DNA of 64,000 bases. It comes from an uncultured Christensenella sp. Lineage in GTDB: Bacteria > Bacillota > Clostridia > Christensenellales > Borkfalkiaceae. The position numbers and the translations under genes were made by a program. Numbering within the stretch: the first letter of the stretch is position 1; every line of letters begins with the position of its first letter. The notes beneath the pieces were generated by a model. That model saw only the letters and a list, made by a program, of their open reading frames with translations, had not been told where the DNA came from and did no database searches. Below are positions 8,369 through 16,653 of this stretch, piece by piece. Location of the stretch: assembly GCA_910576655.1 (NCBI GenBank), contig CAJTJC010000011.1:10432-74431 (forward strand), in the 5' to 3' direction.

Positions 8369-9728
8369 GGAATATAAGACAATCCGCGAGGTCGTCGGTC
8401 CCCTTATGGTGGTCGACGGAGTAGAGGGAGTAACCTATAACGAGCTGGTCGACGTAGTATGCGCCGACGGCGACGTCCGCCGCGGCAAGGTGCTTGAAAT
8501 CAATCGCGACAAGGCGGTGGTTCAGCTGTTCGAAAATTCGCAGGGCTTGCAGATTTCGGGCGCAAAGGCCCGCTTTACGGGTCATAGTCAGAACCTCGCC
8601 TGCTCGCGCGATATGCTGGGCAGAGTGTTCGACGGCATGGGCAATCCCCGCGACGGCGGCGCGCCCGTAATTCCCGAAAAGGTTTTAGACATCAACGGCG
8701 AGCCGATTAACCCCGCCGCGCGCGACTATCCCGACGAATTCATTCAGACGGGTATTTCGGCGATAGACGGACTTAACACCCTCGTAAGGGGACAGAAGCT
8801 GCCCGTGTTTTCGATGAGCGGACTGCCCCACGCCGAGCTTGCGGCGCAGATAGCGCGTCAGGCAAAGGTAAGGGGAACGGACAGCAAGTTTGCCGTAGTA
8901 TTCGCGGCGATAGGCATAACCTTCGAGGAGGCTCAGTATTTCGTAGAGGACTTCAAGAAAACGGGCGCGATTGAAAGGACGGTGCTTTTTACCAACCTTG
9001 CAAACGACCCCGCGGTCGAGCGTATCGCAACCCCGCGTATGGCGCTTACTTGCGCGGAATATCTTGCGTTTACCTGCGGAATGCACGTCCTCGTAATAAT
9101 GACAGACATTACCAACTACGCAGAGGCGCTCAGAGAGGTTTCCGCCGCACGGCGCGAGGTTCCCGGCAGGCGCGGATACCCCGGCTATCTGTACACAGAC
9201 CTTGCGACTATTTACGAGCGGGCGGGCAGAATAAGGGGCTGCGACGGCTCGATTACGCAGATACCCATTTTGACCATGCCCGAGGACGACAAGACTCACC
9301 CCATACCCGACCTTACTGGTTACATCACCGAGGGACAGATAATGCTGTCGCGCGACCTCTACAAAAAGGGAATAAATCCGCCGATAGACGTTTTACCCTC
9401 GCTTTCGAGGCTTAAAGACAAGGGTATCGGCAAGGGCAAAACACGCGAGGACCACGCGGGAACGATGAACCAGCTTTTCGCCGCCTATGCAAGCGGTAAA
9501 GAGAGTAAAGAGCTTTCCGCGATTTTGGGCGACGCCGCGCTTTCCGACGTCGACAAGCTTTACGCAAAGTTTGCCGAAGAGTTTGAAAAGGTATACGTAA
9601 ATCAGGGCTTCAACGCCGACCGTACAATCGAGGAAACGCTCGATATAGGCTGGGAGCTTCTGAAAATACTGCCCGTGGGCGAATTGAAGAGAATTAAGCA
9701 GGAGCTTATCGACAAGTATCTTAAATAA
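8361..9728 (+). CDS. ntpB: V-type ATPase regulatory subunit B
   Basis: This non-catalytic nucleotide-binding subunit of the head lacks a Walker A loop; the equivalent stretch reads SMSGLPHAELAAQI. GTG 8346 and ATG 8352 are possible upstream starts. The ATG at 8361 (MFKEYKTIREVVGPLMVV) aligns with known NtpB N-termini and has GATGAGG in ribosome-site position. It overlaps subunit A by eight bases. The protein is 455 residues from this start, which is normal. Confidence 0.95.
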   Translation: MFKEYKTIREVVGPLMVVDGVEGVTYNELVDVVCADGDVRRGKVLEINRDKAVVQLFENSQGLQISGAKARFTGHSQNLACSRDMLGRVFDGMGNPRDGGAPVIPEKVLDINGEPINPAARDYPDEFIQTGISAIDGLNTLVRGQKLPVFSMSGLPHAELAAQIARQAKVRGTDSKFAVVFAAIGITFEEAQYFVEDFKKTGAIERTVLFTNLANDPAVERIATPRMALTCAEYLAFTCGMHVLVIMTDITNYAEALREVSAARREVPGRRGYPGYLYTDLATIYERAGRIRGCDGSITQIPILTMPEDDKTHPIPDLTGYITEGQIMLSRDLYKKGINPPIDVLPSLSRLKDKGIGKGKTREDHAGTMNQLFAAYASGKESKELSAILGDAALSDVDKLYAKFAEEFEKVYVNQGFNADRTIEETLDIGWELLKILPVGELKRIKQELIDKYLK

Positions 9729-9741
9729 TCAGAGGTAAATT

Positions 9742-10362
9742 TTGGCAAGACTTAACGTAAACCCGACGCGAATGGAGCTGAAAAAGCTTAAAGCGCGGCT
9801 TACAACGGCAGTGAGAGGGCACAAGCTTTTAAAGGATAAATCCGACGAAATGGTGCGCCGCTTTTCACTGATAATAAAGGAAAACAAGCGTCTCAGGGAC
9901 GAGGTGGAAAAAGAGCTTTCCGAAACCCTGCGCCGCTTTTCCGTGGCGCGTTCCGTCACGCCCGCGTACCGCGCGGAAACGGCGTTTTCTATGCCGACGG
10001 TAGCGGTCAAGGCGGAGTGCGGTACCGCAAGCGTTATGGGCGTTGACGTGCCCGATATTCGGCTTGTAAACGAAAAACGCGCCGACGGACTGCCGTACGC
10101 GTATTCGGAAATTACCAGCGAGGCGGACTTTTCCGTCGCGCAGGCGTCCGCGTTGCTGCCTAAAATGGTCGCGCTTGCGCAGACGGAAAAGACGGTAAGA
10201 ATGCTTGCCGCCGAAATCGAGCGCAACAAGCGCCGCGTCAACGCGCTTGAATACGTAATGATACCGCAGCTTGAAGAAACGATAAAATATATCAAGAGCA
10301 AGCTTGACGAAAACGAGCGCGCCGCCGTAATACGGCTTATGAAAGTAAAAAACAAAGCGTAA
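9742..10362 (+). CDS. ntpD: V-type ATPase subunit D (central shaft)
   Basis: This 206-residue shaft protein has the diagnostic N-terminal pattern NPTRMELKKLKARLTTAVRGHKLLKDK and two long helices that form the rotor coiled coil. The start is TTG at 9742 with AGAGG upstream. It is the last gene of the operon and is followed directly by a strong terminator. No ntpH- or ntpJ-like (Ktr) gene follows, unlike E. hirae. Confidence 0.95.
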   Translation: MARLNVNPTRMELKKLKARLTTAVRGHKLLKDKSDEMVRRFSLIIKENKRLRDEVEKELSETLRRFSVARSVTPAYRAETAFSMPTVAVKAECGTASVMGVDVPDIRLVNEKRADGLPYAYSEITSEADFSVAQASALLPKMVALAQTEKTVRMLAAEIERNKRRVNALEYVMIPQLEETIKYIKSKLDENERAAVIRLMKVKNKA

Positions 10363-10392
10363 AAAAAGCCTTCCCGCAGGAAGGCTTTTTTG
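10362..10392. terminator. Bidirectional intrinsic terminator
   Basis: The stem AAGCCTTCC/GGAAGGCTT with loop CGCA is flanked by A-run and T-run. It can end both the V-ATPase operon and the converging lipoprotein gene. Confidence 0.92.
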
Positions 10393-10398
10393 TTTGGA

Positions 10399-11385
10399 TT
10401 AAATCATACCCTTAATCATTTCTATTAATGCGTCGGTCATATCCACGTAAGAAGCGTCGCCCGTGACGGTATCGGGAACGGTGACGGTATCGTTATGCGT
10501 GTAAATTTCCGCATAGCCTTTGACCTTTATCGATAAAGCGGGAGCTTCTTCCGCTGCCATGGGCGCGCTGCCTGCTCCGCCCAAATTCATAGTAGCGTCT
10601 ATATCCGTAACGAAGCTTGCCGCCGAGAAGGCGCCGTTTTCGTCAAGCGCGAAATACAAATCGAACTTGAATTTATTGAAGGTTACCAACTCTTTAAGCT
10701 GCGCAATCTGGTCTGCAATATCGCCGCCCTCGGTTTCGGCAATCTTCCATATCGTTTCTTCGGTTATGCTCATTTTGAATTTAACGCCCTTGCTGTCGTC
10801 TACGGTGATTTTAACGCCGAACTGCTGCATAAGGGCAAGAACCTCCGCAACCGAAACCGCGTCCTGCGCCTCGTAGAATGACGTAGGCGTAACTATATCG
10901 TCGCTGCCGCCGGGCATAAATGCGGCGATAAGCTCGCTCATGTTTATTTTTATTTTTTCCTCGCCCGACGCTGCGTATACGAAATCGCCGCCGTGGTAAA
11001 CGGTGCCTGAAAATTCGTTGCTTTCGCTCTGTCCGCCGCTTGTTTCCGAGCTTTTGAAATTAATCGAGCCCTGTCCGTTTATGCCTGCTTCGCTTGCCGA
11101 CATTTTGTAGTCGAGACCTATCGAAAAGCTCGTGCTTGACATACCCGCCAAATCCATAGAAGCGGAAAGGTCCGTCTTAACGCCCAGATTGAGCGCTTTC
11201 GAGTCGCCGAAAATCTTGTCGGCGTCTATGTCGTTAACAATAGTCGCAAGCTCCTCGGGCGACTTTTCCTTGTAGTTGCCGGGGATAGTACCCGCGCCAT
11301 TATCGGCAGTTGCTCCGCAGCCTGCGAAGGCGAGCATGGATACCGCTACCGCAGAAGCCGCAAAAGCTGCAAATTTCTTTTTCAT
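10399..11385 (-). CDS. Predicted lipoprotein of unknown function
   Basis: The protein has 328 residues from the ATG at 11385, chosen because GGAGG precedes it and a signal peptide follows at once. The lipobox is LAFAGC, so it should be anchored on the outer face of the membrane. The rest is Ser/Ala/Gly-rich, with alternating strands (LNLGVKTDLSASMDLAGMSS, KGVKFKMSITEETIWKI). This is suggestive of a beta-rich LolA/LppX-like or DUF6612-like fold, though I do not recognise the family with confidence. It has its own promoter. Confidence 0.8.
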   Translation of the reverse strand: MKKKFAAFAASAVAVSMLAFAGCGATADNGAGTIPGNYKEKSPEELATIVNDIDADKIFGDSKALNLGVKTDLSASMDLAGMSSTSFSIGLDYKMSASEAGINGQGSINFKSSETSGGQSESNEFSGTVYHGGDFVYAASGEEKIKINMSELIAAFMPGGSDDIVTPTSFYEAQDAVSVAEVLALMQQFGVKITVDDSKGVKFKMSITEETIWKIAETEGGDIADQIAQLKELVTFNKFKFDLYFALDENGAFSAASFVTDIDATMNLGGAGSAPMAAEEAPALSIKVKGYAEIYTHNDTVTVPDTVTGDASYVDMTDALIEMIKGMI

Positions 11386-11413
11386 ATTAATTCCTCCATG
11401 GTTATTGTATTCA

Positions 11414-11442
11414 ATTATATACCCGTAATTATCCGCTGTCAA
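11414..11442 (-). promoter_or_regulatory. Promoter of the lipoprotein gene
   Basis: On the minus strand TTGACA (11437-11442) and TATAAT (11414-11419) are separated by exactly 17 bases. A leader of about 20 bases with GGAGG follows. Confidence 0.9.
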
Positions 11443-11453
11443 GAAATTAATTA

Positions 11454-11484
11454 AAAAAACGCACGGCGGGAAACCGTACGCTTT
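11454..11484 (-). terminator. Terminator of the phosphatase/lipid-kinase operon
   Basis: The near-perfect stem GCGTACGG/CCGTGCGT, read on the minus strand, ends in TTTTTTT just after the phosphatase stop codon. Confidence 0.85.
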
Positions 11485-12549
11485 TTACAAATCGAAGGCT
11501 ATCGCGGTTATGTCGTCGTCGAAGCTCGATTTGAAGTGCTTTAAATTGTTTTCGAGATTTTTTATAAATTCCTCTGCGGTGCGCGAAACCGAAAGGGTCT
11601 TGATAGCGCCCTCCGCGCCGAACATATCGCCGCGCGCGTTCTTGCATTCGGTAACCCCGTCTGTAAGCAGCACGAGAATATCGCCCTTTTTATAAGGTAT
11701 AACGTCCTCGTAGTAGGAGGGGTTGTCAAACCAGCTTGACACGGGCGGGGAATTCAGCATTATGCGCGTTATGCCCGTTCCCGTCTTTAACAGTATGGGC
11801 ACGTTGTGCCCCGCCATTGAATAGGTTATGCTATCCTCGTCTATTCTTACAACGGCGACGGTAACGTAATTCCGCTCGTCGAGGTTGAGCGCAGAAAACT
11901 TGCGGTTAAGGTTTTCAATCGCCTTTGCAGGCGAAAATTCCGTCTTGTCGTAAGCTGCCTTTACGAACGCGGAAAGCATGCCCGCAGAAATTCCCTTGCC
12001 CGAAACGTCGGCTATTACGCCGCACGCGGAGTTTCCGACCGTAAACACGTCGGGCAGGTCGCCGCCTATGTCGCGGCAGGGCACGTACATATAAGAGTAG
12101 CGTTTTCCGCCCGCCCAGTTCCCCGCGGGCAGCAGCCGCTGCTGTATGCTTTTGGCCGTTTGCAGCTCCTGCGCGATTTCAAGCTCGAACGCGTCGTCGA
12201 TAATGCCCATACACAAGTCGCCGCCGAGCGGCTTTACGGTAAGCGAGTACGAAACCTCGTGGTTTAAACCGTTGTTTATCACTCTCTGAAATATTCTGCG
12301 GTTGACTTCCTTTTTTTGCAGGCGCGCTTCGTTGAAGGCATCTTTAAGCTGACAGCCTCGGCAGTCAGCGCCGTTGCAGCGGGCGGAGGAATGGGCGCAA
12401 CAGGTAATATCCCCCAGCGAACCCGACCTGTCGAAGGGGAAAAGATTTTTAAACGCGGCGTTTGAAAAAACCGCCTTTAAATTTTTATCTATGACGACCA
12501 CCGCAGTGGGCACGCCGTCGATTATGCGCTTTAAATACTTGCCTGTCAT
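11485..12549 (-). CDS. PAS domain-containing PP2C (SpoIIE/RsbU-type) protein phosphatase
   Basis: This 354-residue cytoplasmic Ser/Thr phosphatase is of the type that reverses phosphorylation of anti-anti-sigma or similar proteins. Residues about 1-115 form a PAS sensor (GVPTAVVVIDKNLKAVFSN). A short coiled linker (AQELQTAKSIQQRLLP) follows, then the phosphatase domain from about 140. Metal and active-site motifs are visible: RDIGGDLPDVF, DVSGKGISAGM, AGHNVPILL, LLTDGVTE and the terminal DDDITAIAFDL. The PAS has five cysteines (C50, C51, C58, C63, C66) that could hold a metal or an FeS cluster. No anti-sigma partner is adjacent. Confidence 0.9.
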   Translation of the reverse strand: MTGKYLKRIIDGVPTAVVVIDKNLKAVFSNAAFKNLFPFDRSGSLGDITCCAHSSARCNGADCRGCQLKDAFNEARLQKKEVNRRIFQRVINNGLNHEVSYSLTVKPLGGDLCMGIIDDAFELEIAQELQTAKSIQQRLLPAGNWAGGKRYSYMYVPCRDIGGDLPDVFTVGNSACGVIADVSGKGISAGMLSAFVKAAYDKTEFSPAKAIENLNRKFSALNLDERNYVTVAVVRIDEDSITYSMAGHNVPILLKTGTGITRIMLNSPPVSSWFDNPSYYEDVIPYKKGDILVLLTDGVTECKNARGDMFGAEGAIKTLSVSRTAEEFIKNLENNLKHFKSSFDDDITAIAFDL

Positions 12550-13415
12550 ACCGTGTAAAATTTAAGTTTATTTTCTACTATCCGCGCCTTTAAGGGAATG
12601 TTCTTGTATAGCTCGCCGTCCGCCTGAAGCGTGTAATCGTCGCTCTCGGGGATAAATTCGACTTCCTTGACCCTGACCGTTTTCGCCTGCTTTACGCAAT
12701 TTACCTTGCCGAGCATAAGCTTTATAAACGCGCCTATCATTGAAATTTTGGAAATAAAGTCGACCATAATCAGGTTGAGGTAACCGTCGTCGATTTTCGC
12801 TTCGGGGAACATTTTTATGCCGCCGCCGAACTGTCTGCCGTTTCCGACCGCCGCAATAAGCCCGAAGTGGCGTTCCTCGGCGCCGTTGTAGCGCACCGTA
12901 AAATCGTGGCTTTTGAATTTGACGAGGCTGACGAGCAGAGCGCGCAGGTACTTCGAGCGTTTTAAATACTTGCCTGCGTAGGCGCGTTCGAGCACGTCGA
13001 CGTCGATTCCCATACCGAAGGCGTTCAGACTTCTCAGCCCGTTTTCGAACTCTACGTAGTCTATCGCACGGGGTGCGTTTTCAACTATAAGCCGCGCGGC
13101 TTTTCTGACGTTCGAGGGGATGCGCGCGGCTGCGGCAAAATCGTTGCCCGTACCCAGCGGAATTATTCCGAGGCTGTTGTTTTCGAAATCCACGAAGGAA
13201 TTGAGTACCTCGTGCAGCGTTCCGTCGCCGCCCAGCACTATAAGCGAGTTGCCCTTGGCGGACGTGACCTCTGCGGTGACTTCGTCTACGTCGTGCTTTT
13301 CCCTGGTGACGTGCAGAGTGTATTCAACGCCCGCCGCGTCGAACACGGCTTTTACCCTTGCGAATTTTCTGCGCTTTTTCTTCAAGTTCACTTCGTTTAT
13401 CAAAAGATGAAACAT
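12546..13415 (-). CDS. Diacylglycerol/lipid kinase family protein (YegS/DgkB type)
   Basis: This 289-residue ATP-dependent lipid kinase-like enzyme would act at the inner face of the membrane. The nucleotide motif GGDGTLHEVLN is present, along with LGTGNDFAAAARIP and GGGIKMFPEAKIDDGYLNL. The ATG at 13415 has AAGGGG upstream; the extra in-frame start at 13439 lies inside the promoter. It overlaps the phosphatase gene by four bases (ATGA), so the two are one transcript. The exact lipid substrate is not predictable. Confidence 0.9.
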   Translation of the reverse strand: MFHLLINEVNLKKKRRKFARVKAVFDAAGVEYTLHVTREKHDVDEVTAEVTSAKGNSLIVLGGDGTLHEVLNSFVDFENNSLGIIPLGTGNDFAAAARIPSNVRKAARLIVENAPRAIDYVEFENGLRSLNAFGMGIDVDVLERAYAGKYLKRSKYLRALLVSLVKFKSHDFTVRYNGAEERHFGLIAAVGNGRQFGGGIKMFPEAKIDDGYLNLIMVDFISKISMIGAFIKLMLGKVNCVKQAKTVRVKEVEFIPESDDYTLQADGELYKNIPLKARIVENKLKFYTV

Positions 13416-13438
13416 TTTATCCCCTTGTATACTCAACA

Positions 13439-13490
13439 ATTATATACCAAATATTTAATTATTGCAATTATTTTAAAAAAGTGCTACAAT
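13439..13490. promoter_or_regulatory. Divergent promoters sharing one -35 palindrome
   Basis: The palindrome ATTGCAAT (13461-13468) supplies TTGCAA to both strands. The minus-strand promoter uses TATAAT at 13439-13444 (17-base spacer). The plus-strand promoter uses TACAAT at 13485-13490 (17-base spacer). The two polymerases would compete for the same -35. The plus-strand start codon follows its -10 by only six bases. Confidence 0.82.
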
Positions 13491-13496
13491 AAAAAT

Positions 13497-14852
13497 ATGA
13501 AATTGACCGTATCCGAAAAACTATACGCGCTTGCAAGGGCGTGCCCGTTCCCCCTGTATATAGTGGGCGGGTTCGTGCGCGACGCGCTTGCGGGGCTGGG
13601 CGAGTCTTGCGATATAGATATTTGCGCCCCCGCAGACGCCGAAAAATTTTGCGCCGTCGCCGTAAAGTGCGGCGCGGAGATAGACGCGGTATACCGCAAC
13701 ACTGGCACCGTAAAGCTTGGCTTCGGGCGGGAAAAGTACGAATTTACCTGCTTCCGCTCGGACGAATATGTGCGCGGCATTCATACGCCAGTCAAAACTT
13801 TTTTTACCGACGAAATAACTCTCGATGCGCGCCGGCGCGACTTCAAGTGCAACGCGGTTTATTACGATATTGCCGCGGGTACGCTCTGTGACCCGCTAGG
13901 CGGTGTGGCGGATATAGAAAATAAAATTATAACGACCGTAGCGGACGCGGACAAGGTTTTCGGCGAGGACGGGCTGCGACTTATGCGCCTTGCGCGGCAA
14001 GCGGCGCAATTAGGGTTTACCCCGACGGACGAGTGCCTTGCGGGCGCGCGGAATAACCGTGCGCTTATCGCCGACATATCAGTCGAAAGGATTTACGCCG
14101 AGCTCGACGCTCTACTGCACGCCGACGGTAAATACGGTGTAAGCGGCGCCCAGTACCGCGGCTTGAAAATTCTGGACGATACGCGCATGCTCGACGTTAT
14201 TTTGCCCGAGCTTGCTCTCGGCAGAGGAATGGCTCAGAACGCGGCGTTCCACAATCACGACGTGTTGGAGCATAGCTTGCGTACAGTGCTGTACGCGGAT
14301 AAAAGCATTAGGCTTACCGCGCTGTTGCACGACGTAGGCAAGCCGCGCGCCTTTATAGACGGGGGCAGATATTACAACCACGAGAATATCGGCGCGGAGA
14401 TAGCCGAAGCAATATGCGCGCGGTTGAAGGTTGCAAAGCGACTGACCGCAGAGACCGTACGGCTGACGCGGCTGCACATGTACGATTTGAAGGGCGACGC
14501 GCGCGAAAGCAAAATAAGAAAACTGATAGTGGACAACCTCGATATATTCGATAAGCTGCTTTTTATAAAACAGGCTGATTTTTCCGCCTGTCGCGACGAC
14601 CTTTCCGAAGCGCCCTGCGTGACGAAGTGGCGCAATATATTCGGCAAAATGGAGAAGGATGGCGCGCCCTTTACCTTAAAACAGCTTGCGGTTAAGGGGG
14701 ACGAGCTGATTGCGGCGGGGTTGCCCGCCGACGCTACTGGCGCGGCGCTTAAACGGCTTTTGTACGACTGCGCGCTCAATCCCGCGCTCAACGATAAAAA
14801 AACTTTGCTGGCGCGTGTAATAAGGGCAAATTTATTTGACAATCCGCAGTAA
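13497..14852 (+). CDS. cca: tRNA nucleotidyltransferase / poly(A) polymerase family with HD domain
   Basis: This 451-residue class II nucleotidyltransferase would add or repair tRNA CCA ends in the cytoplasm. The nucleotide-binding pattern IVGGFVRDALAG and catalytic DIDI are near residues 20-45. The RRDFKCNA segment follows, and the C-terminal half has an HD motif (LTALLHDVGKP). The frame is open far upstream to 13212, but the real start is the ATG at 13497. It sits just behind the promoter, gives the family-typical N-terminus and has no ribosome site, so it is probably leaderless. Confidence 0.9.
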   Translation: MKLTVSEKLYALARACPFPLYIVGGFVRDALAGLGESCDIDICAPADAEKFCAVAVKCGAEIDAVYRNTGTVKLGFGREKYEFTCFRSDEYVRGIHTPVKTFFTDEITLDARRRDFKCNAVYYDIAAGTLCDPLGGVADIENKIITTVADADKVFGEDGLRLMRLARQAAQLGFTPTDECLAGARNNRALIADISVERIYAELDALLHADGKYGVSGAQYRGLKILDDTRMLDVILPELALGRGMAQNAAFHNHDVLEHSLRTVLYADKSIRLTALLHDVGKPRAFIDGGRYYNHENIGAEIAEAICARLKVAKRLTAETVRLTRLHMYDLKGDARESKIRKLIVDNLDIFDKLLFIKQADFSACRDDLSEAPCVTKWRNIFGKMEKDGAPFTLKQLAVKGDELIAAGLPADATGAALKRLLYDCALNPALNDKKTLLARVIRANLFDNPQ

Positions 14853-14864
14853 ATATTATACAAT
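14836..14864 (+). promoter_or_regulatory. Promoter of rpsF-ssb-rpsR
   Basis: TTGACA (14836-14841), a 17-base spacer and TACAAT (14859-14864) overlap the 3' end of the cca gene. Confidence 0.88.
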
Positions 14865-14921
14865 TTAAGCACCTTGCATACCGCTTGGTGGTATGCCGAT
14901 TAAGTCCGGGAGGTAAAAACA
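14865..14921 (+). promoter_or_regulatory. S6:S18 ribosomal-protein leader
   Basis: The leader of rpsF forms a short hairpin, GCATACC with GGTATGC, closed by GCTTG-like loop bases and followed by CCGATTAAG and GGGAGG. This resembles the known autoregulatory leader bound by the S6:S18 complex in many bacteria. Its position between a consensus promoter and rpsF supports the call. Assignment is by resemblance; a covariance-model search would settle it. Confidence 0.75.
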
Positions 14922-15206
14922 ATGAAAACTTACGAGATGCTTTACATTTTAGACGCAGCCGTTTCCGACGAGGGAAAGGAAGCGTTCGTAAAAAAGTTCG
15001 AAGATATAGTAGTATCTTCAAATGGTAAAGTCGTGTCCACCGACAAGTGGGGCGTTAAAAAGCTTGCTTATCCCATCAAGTATAAGCACGACGGCTTTTA
15101 CGTTTTAATGACTTTCGAAGCAGACAGTTCGGCAGTGAAAGAGCTTGACAGAGTTGCTGGCCTTTCTTCCGAGGTTTTAAGAAGAGTTATTACAGTTAAG
15201 AATTAA
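14922..15206 (+). CDS. rpsF: 30S ribosomal protein S6
   Basis: This 94-residue small-subunit protein pairs with S18. The family motifs MKTYEMLYILDA, WGVKKLAYPIKYKHDGFYVLM and the C-terminal EVLRRVITV are all visible. The GGGAGG site precedes the ATG. It is in the conserved gene order rpsF-ssb-rpsR. Confidence 0.97.
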   Translation: MKTYEMLYILDAAVSDEGKEAFVKKFEDIVVSSNGKVVSTDKWGVKKLAYPIKYKHDGFYVLMTFEADSSAVKELDRVAGLSSEVLRRVITVKN

Positions 15207-15216
15207 GGAACAGAAG

Positions 15217-15630
15217 ATGAACAAAGTATTTTTAATAGGAAATTTAACCCGTGACCCCGAATTGACGGAAACGACCTCGGGCGTGGCGCTTTGCCGCTTT
15301 GCTATTGCCGTAAACAGGAACTACGGCTCGGCAGACGGCGAAAGAAAGACCGACTTTTTCAACGTGGTAGCATGGCGCGGCCTCGGCGAAACGGTTGCCC
15401 GCTACGCCAAAAAGGGCAACAAGGTTGCCGTAAGCGGCTCGATAGAGCTTCGCAATTACGAGGACAGTCAGGGCGTAAAGCGCACGGGCGTTGACATCGT
15501 GGCTCAGGACGTGGAATTCCTGACGCCGAAGGGTAACGGCGGCGACGGCTTTGCCGAAGCTCCCTCGCAGCAAGGCGCTAAAAGGGCAAGCTTGCAGGCG
15601 TTTGACGACGACGGCGACATACCTTTCTAA
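15217..15630 (+). CDS. ssb: Single-stranded DNA-binding protein
   Basis: This 137-residue SSB coats single-stranded DNA in replication and repair. The OB fold starts MNKVFLIGNLTRDPEL. The acidic tail ends DDDGDIPF, the partner-binding tip. The linker is short, giving a compact SSB. It lies between rpsF and rpsR as is usual in Bacillota. Confidence 0.97.
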   Translation: MNKVFLIGNLTRDPELTETTSGVALCRFAIAVNRNYGSADGERKTDFFNVVAWRGLGETVARYAKKGNKVAVSGSIELRNYEDSQGVKRTGVDIVAQDVEFLTPKGNGGDGFAEAPSQQGAKRASLQAFDDDGDIPF

Positions 15631-15653
15631 GCAGTTTATCAAGGAGGTCAATT

Positions 15654-15911
15654 ATGGAAGAAAACAAGACGGCGGCAGCCCCCAAAAAGAGTTATAAAAA
15701 GATGCCCCGCAGAAGAGTTTGCGTATTCTGTCAGGAAAAAGTAACTGAAATAGATTATAAGGATATAACCCGTTTAAAGAAATTCGTTGCGGAAAGCGGC
15801 AAAATTATGCCCCGCAGAATGACGGGCACCTGCGCAAAACACCAGCGCGAGCTTTCCACCGCTATCAAGCGTGCGAGAGTTTCCGCACTGCTTCCCTTCA
15901 AGGCGGAATAA
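15654..15911 (+). CDS. rpsR: 30S ribosomal protein S18
   Basis: This is an 85-residue S18. The core pattern RRVCVFCQEKVTEIDYKDITRLKKFV continues to GKIMPRRMTGTCAKHQRELSTAIKRAR. It retains the N-terminal CVFC cysteines and CAKH, a possible zinc-binding set. AAGGAGG precedes the ATG, and the gene closes the operon ahead of a terminator. Confidence 0.97.
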   Translation: MEENKTAAAPKKSYKKMPRRRVCVFCQEKVTEIDYKDITRLKKFVAESGKIMPRRMTGTCAKHQRELSTAIKRARVSALLPFKAE

Positions 15912-15917
15912 AAAAAC

Positions 15918-15949
15918 AAAGACCTTATTTAACGATAGGGTCTTTTTTT
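15918..15949 (+). terminator. Terminator of rpsF-ssb-rpsR
   Basis: The stem AAAGACC...GGTCTTT is followed by a T-run directly after rpsR. Confidence 0.9.
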
Positions 15950-15960
15950 GTGTTGTAATA

Positions 15961-15989
15961 TTGACACGCGTTATAAAATATCGTATAAT
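15961..15989 (+). promoter_or_regulatory. Consensus promoter
   Basis: TTGACA (15961-15966), a 17-base spacer and TATAAT (15984-15989) match the sigma-A consensus perfectly. A leader with AGGGG precedes the membrane-protein gene at 16014. Confidence 0.92.
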
Positions 15990-16013
15990 AATACAAAAAA
16001 AGGGGAAAAGTAT

Positions 16014-16586
16014 ATGGAATTATCGGTAAAAGACGAAGACGGTACATATTATTTGTACAACGAATCGTTCTGGACTTCCAAAAAATCGCTTACCGTTGAC
16101 GGCGTTGCCGCTACCAAATTAGCGAAAAGAACTTTCAGGGTCGAGCGGTCGTCAAAACCGAGCGAAGACCACGTTAACGACGGTCAAAACACGGAATTAT
16201 CGTTCACCGCAGACGAAGCTTCGGCGCAGAAAAGTCAACCTGAATACGAAGATTTCAACATCAAAGGCAATTTTTTAACGGGCGTAAGCCTCGTATCCAA
16301 CAGTGGAAAGACTGTCGTTCTTGCCAAAAATAAGTGGTACGATTGGTTGATGATATTTTTTCCGGTAATCGGAATTCCTTTCGGTATAATATTTTGCGGA
16401 GCTATAGGCGCATTTTTCTCGACACTGTTTACGATGCTTGCCGCTGTGTTAAACGCAAATATCGCGCGTTCCAAAAAACCTATTGCAGTTAAAATACCGC
16501 TTCAAATCGTTATTGGAGTAATAGCTAACGCGTTTTGGTTTGCTGTTTGGTACGTTATAGCGGTGCTCATTTTATCTGCGCTTTAA
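16014..16586 (+). CDS. Hypothetical membrane protein
   Basis: The protein is 190 residues from the ATG at 16014, chosen for its AGGGG site and promoter; the frame stays open upstream to 15948. The first 100 residues are soluble and polar (MELSVKDEDGTYYLYNES). They are followed by about three hydrophobic segments (WLMIFFPVIGIPFGIIF, AFFSTLFTMLAAVL, IVIGVIANAFWFAVWYVIAVLIL). I recognise no domain. It stands alone between its own promoter and a terminator. Confidence 0.75.
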   Translation: MELSVKDEDGTYYLYNESFWTSKKSLTVDGVAATKLAKRTFRVERSSKPSEDHVNDGQNTELSFTADEASAQKSQPEYEDFNIKGNFLTGVSLVSNSGKTVVLAKNKWYDWLMIFFPVIGIPFGIIFCGAIGAFFSTLFTMLAAVLNANIARSKKPIAVKIPLQIVIGVIANAFWFAVWYVIAVLILSAL

Positions 16587-16605
16587 TTAAGCAGGCAATA
16601 AAAAT

Positions 16606-16640
16606 AAAAATGTTGTGGCTTTACGGCACAACATTTTTTT
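16606..16640 (+). terminator. Intrinsic terminator
   Basis: The stem AAATGTTGTG/CACAACATTT is followed by seven T. It separates the membrane-protein gene from the PAP2 gene. Confidence 0.9.
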
Positions 16641-16653
16641 ATAGGGTAAATTT

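Noticed and set aside
13212..13496. Upstream extension of the cca frame
   Set aside because: It runs through the lipid-kinase gene and the promoter; the family N-terminus begins at 13497.
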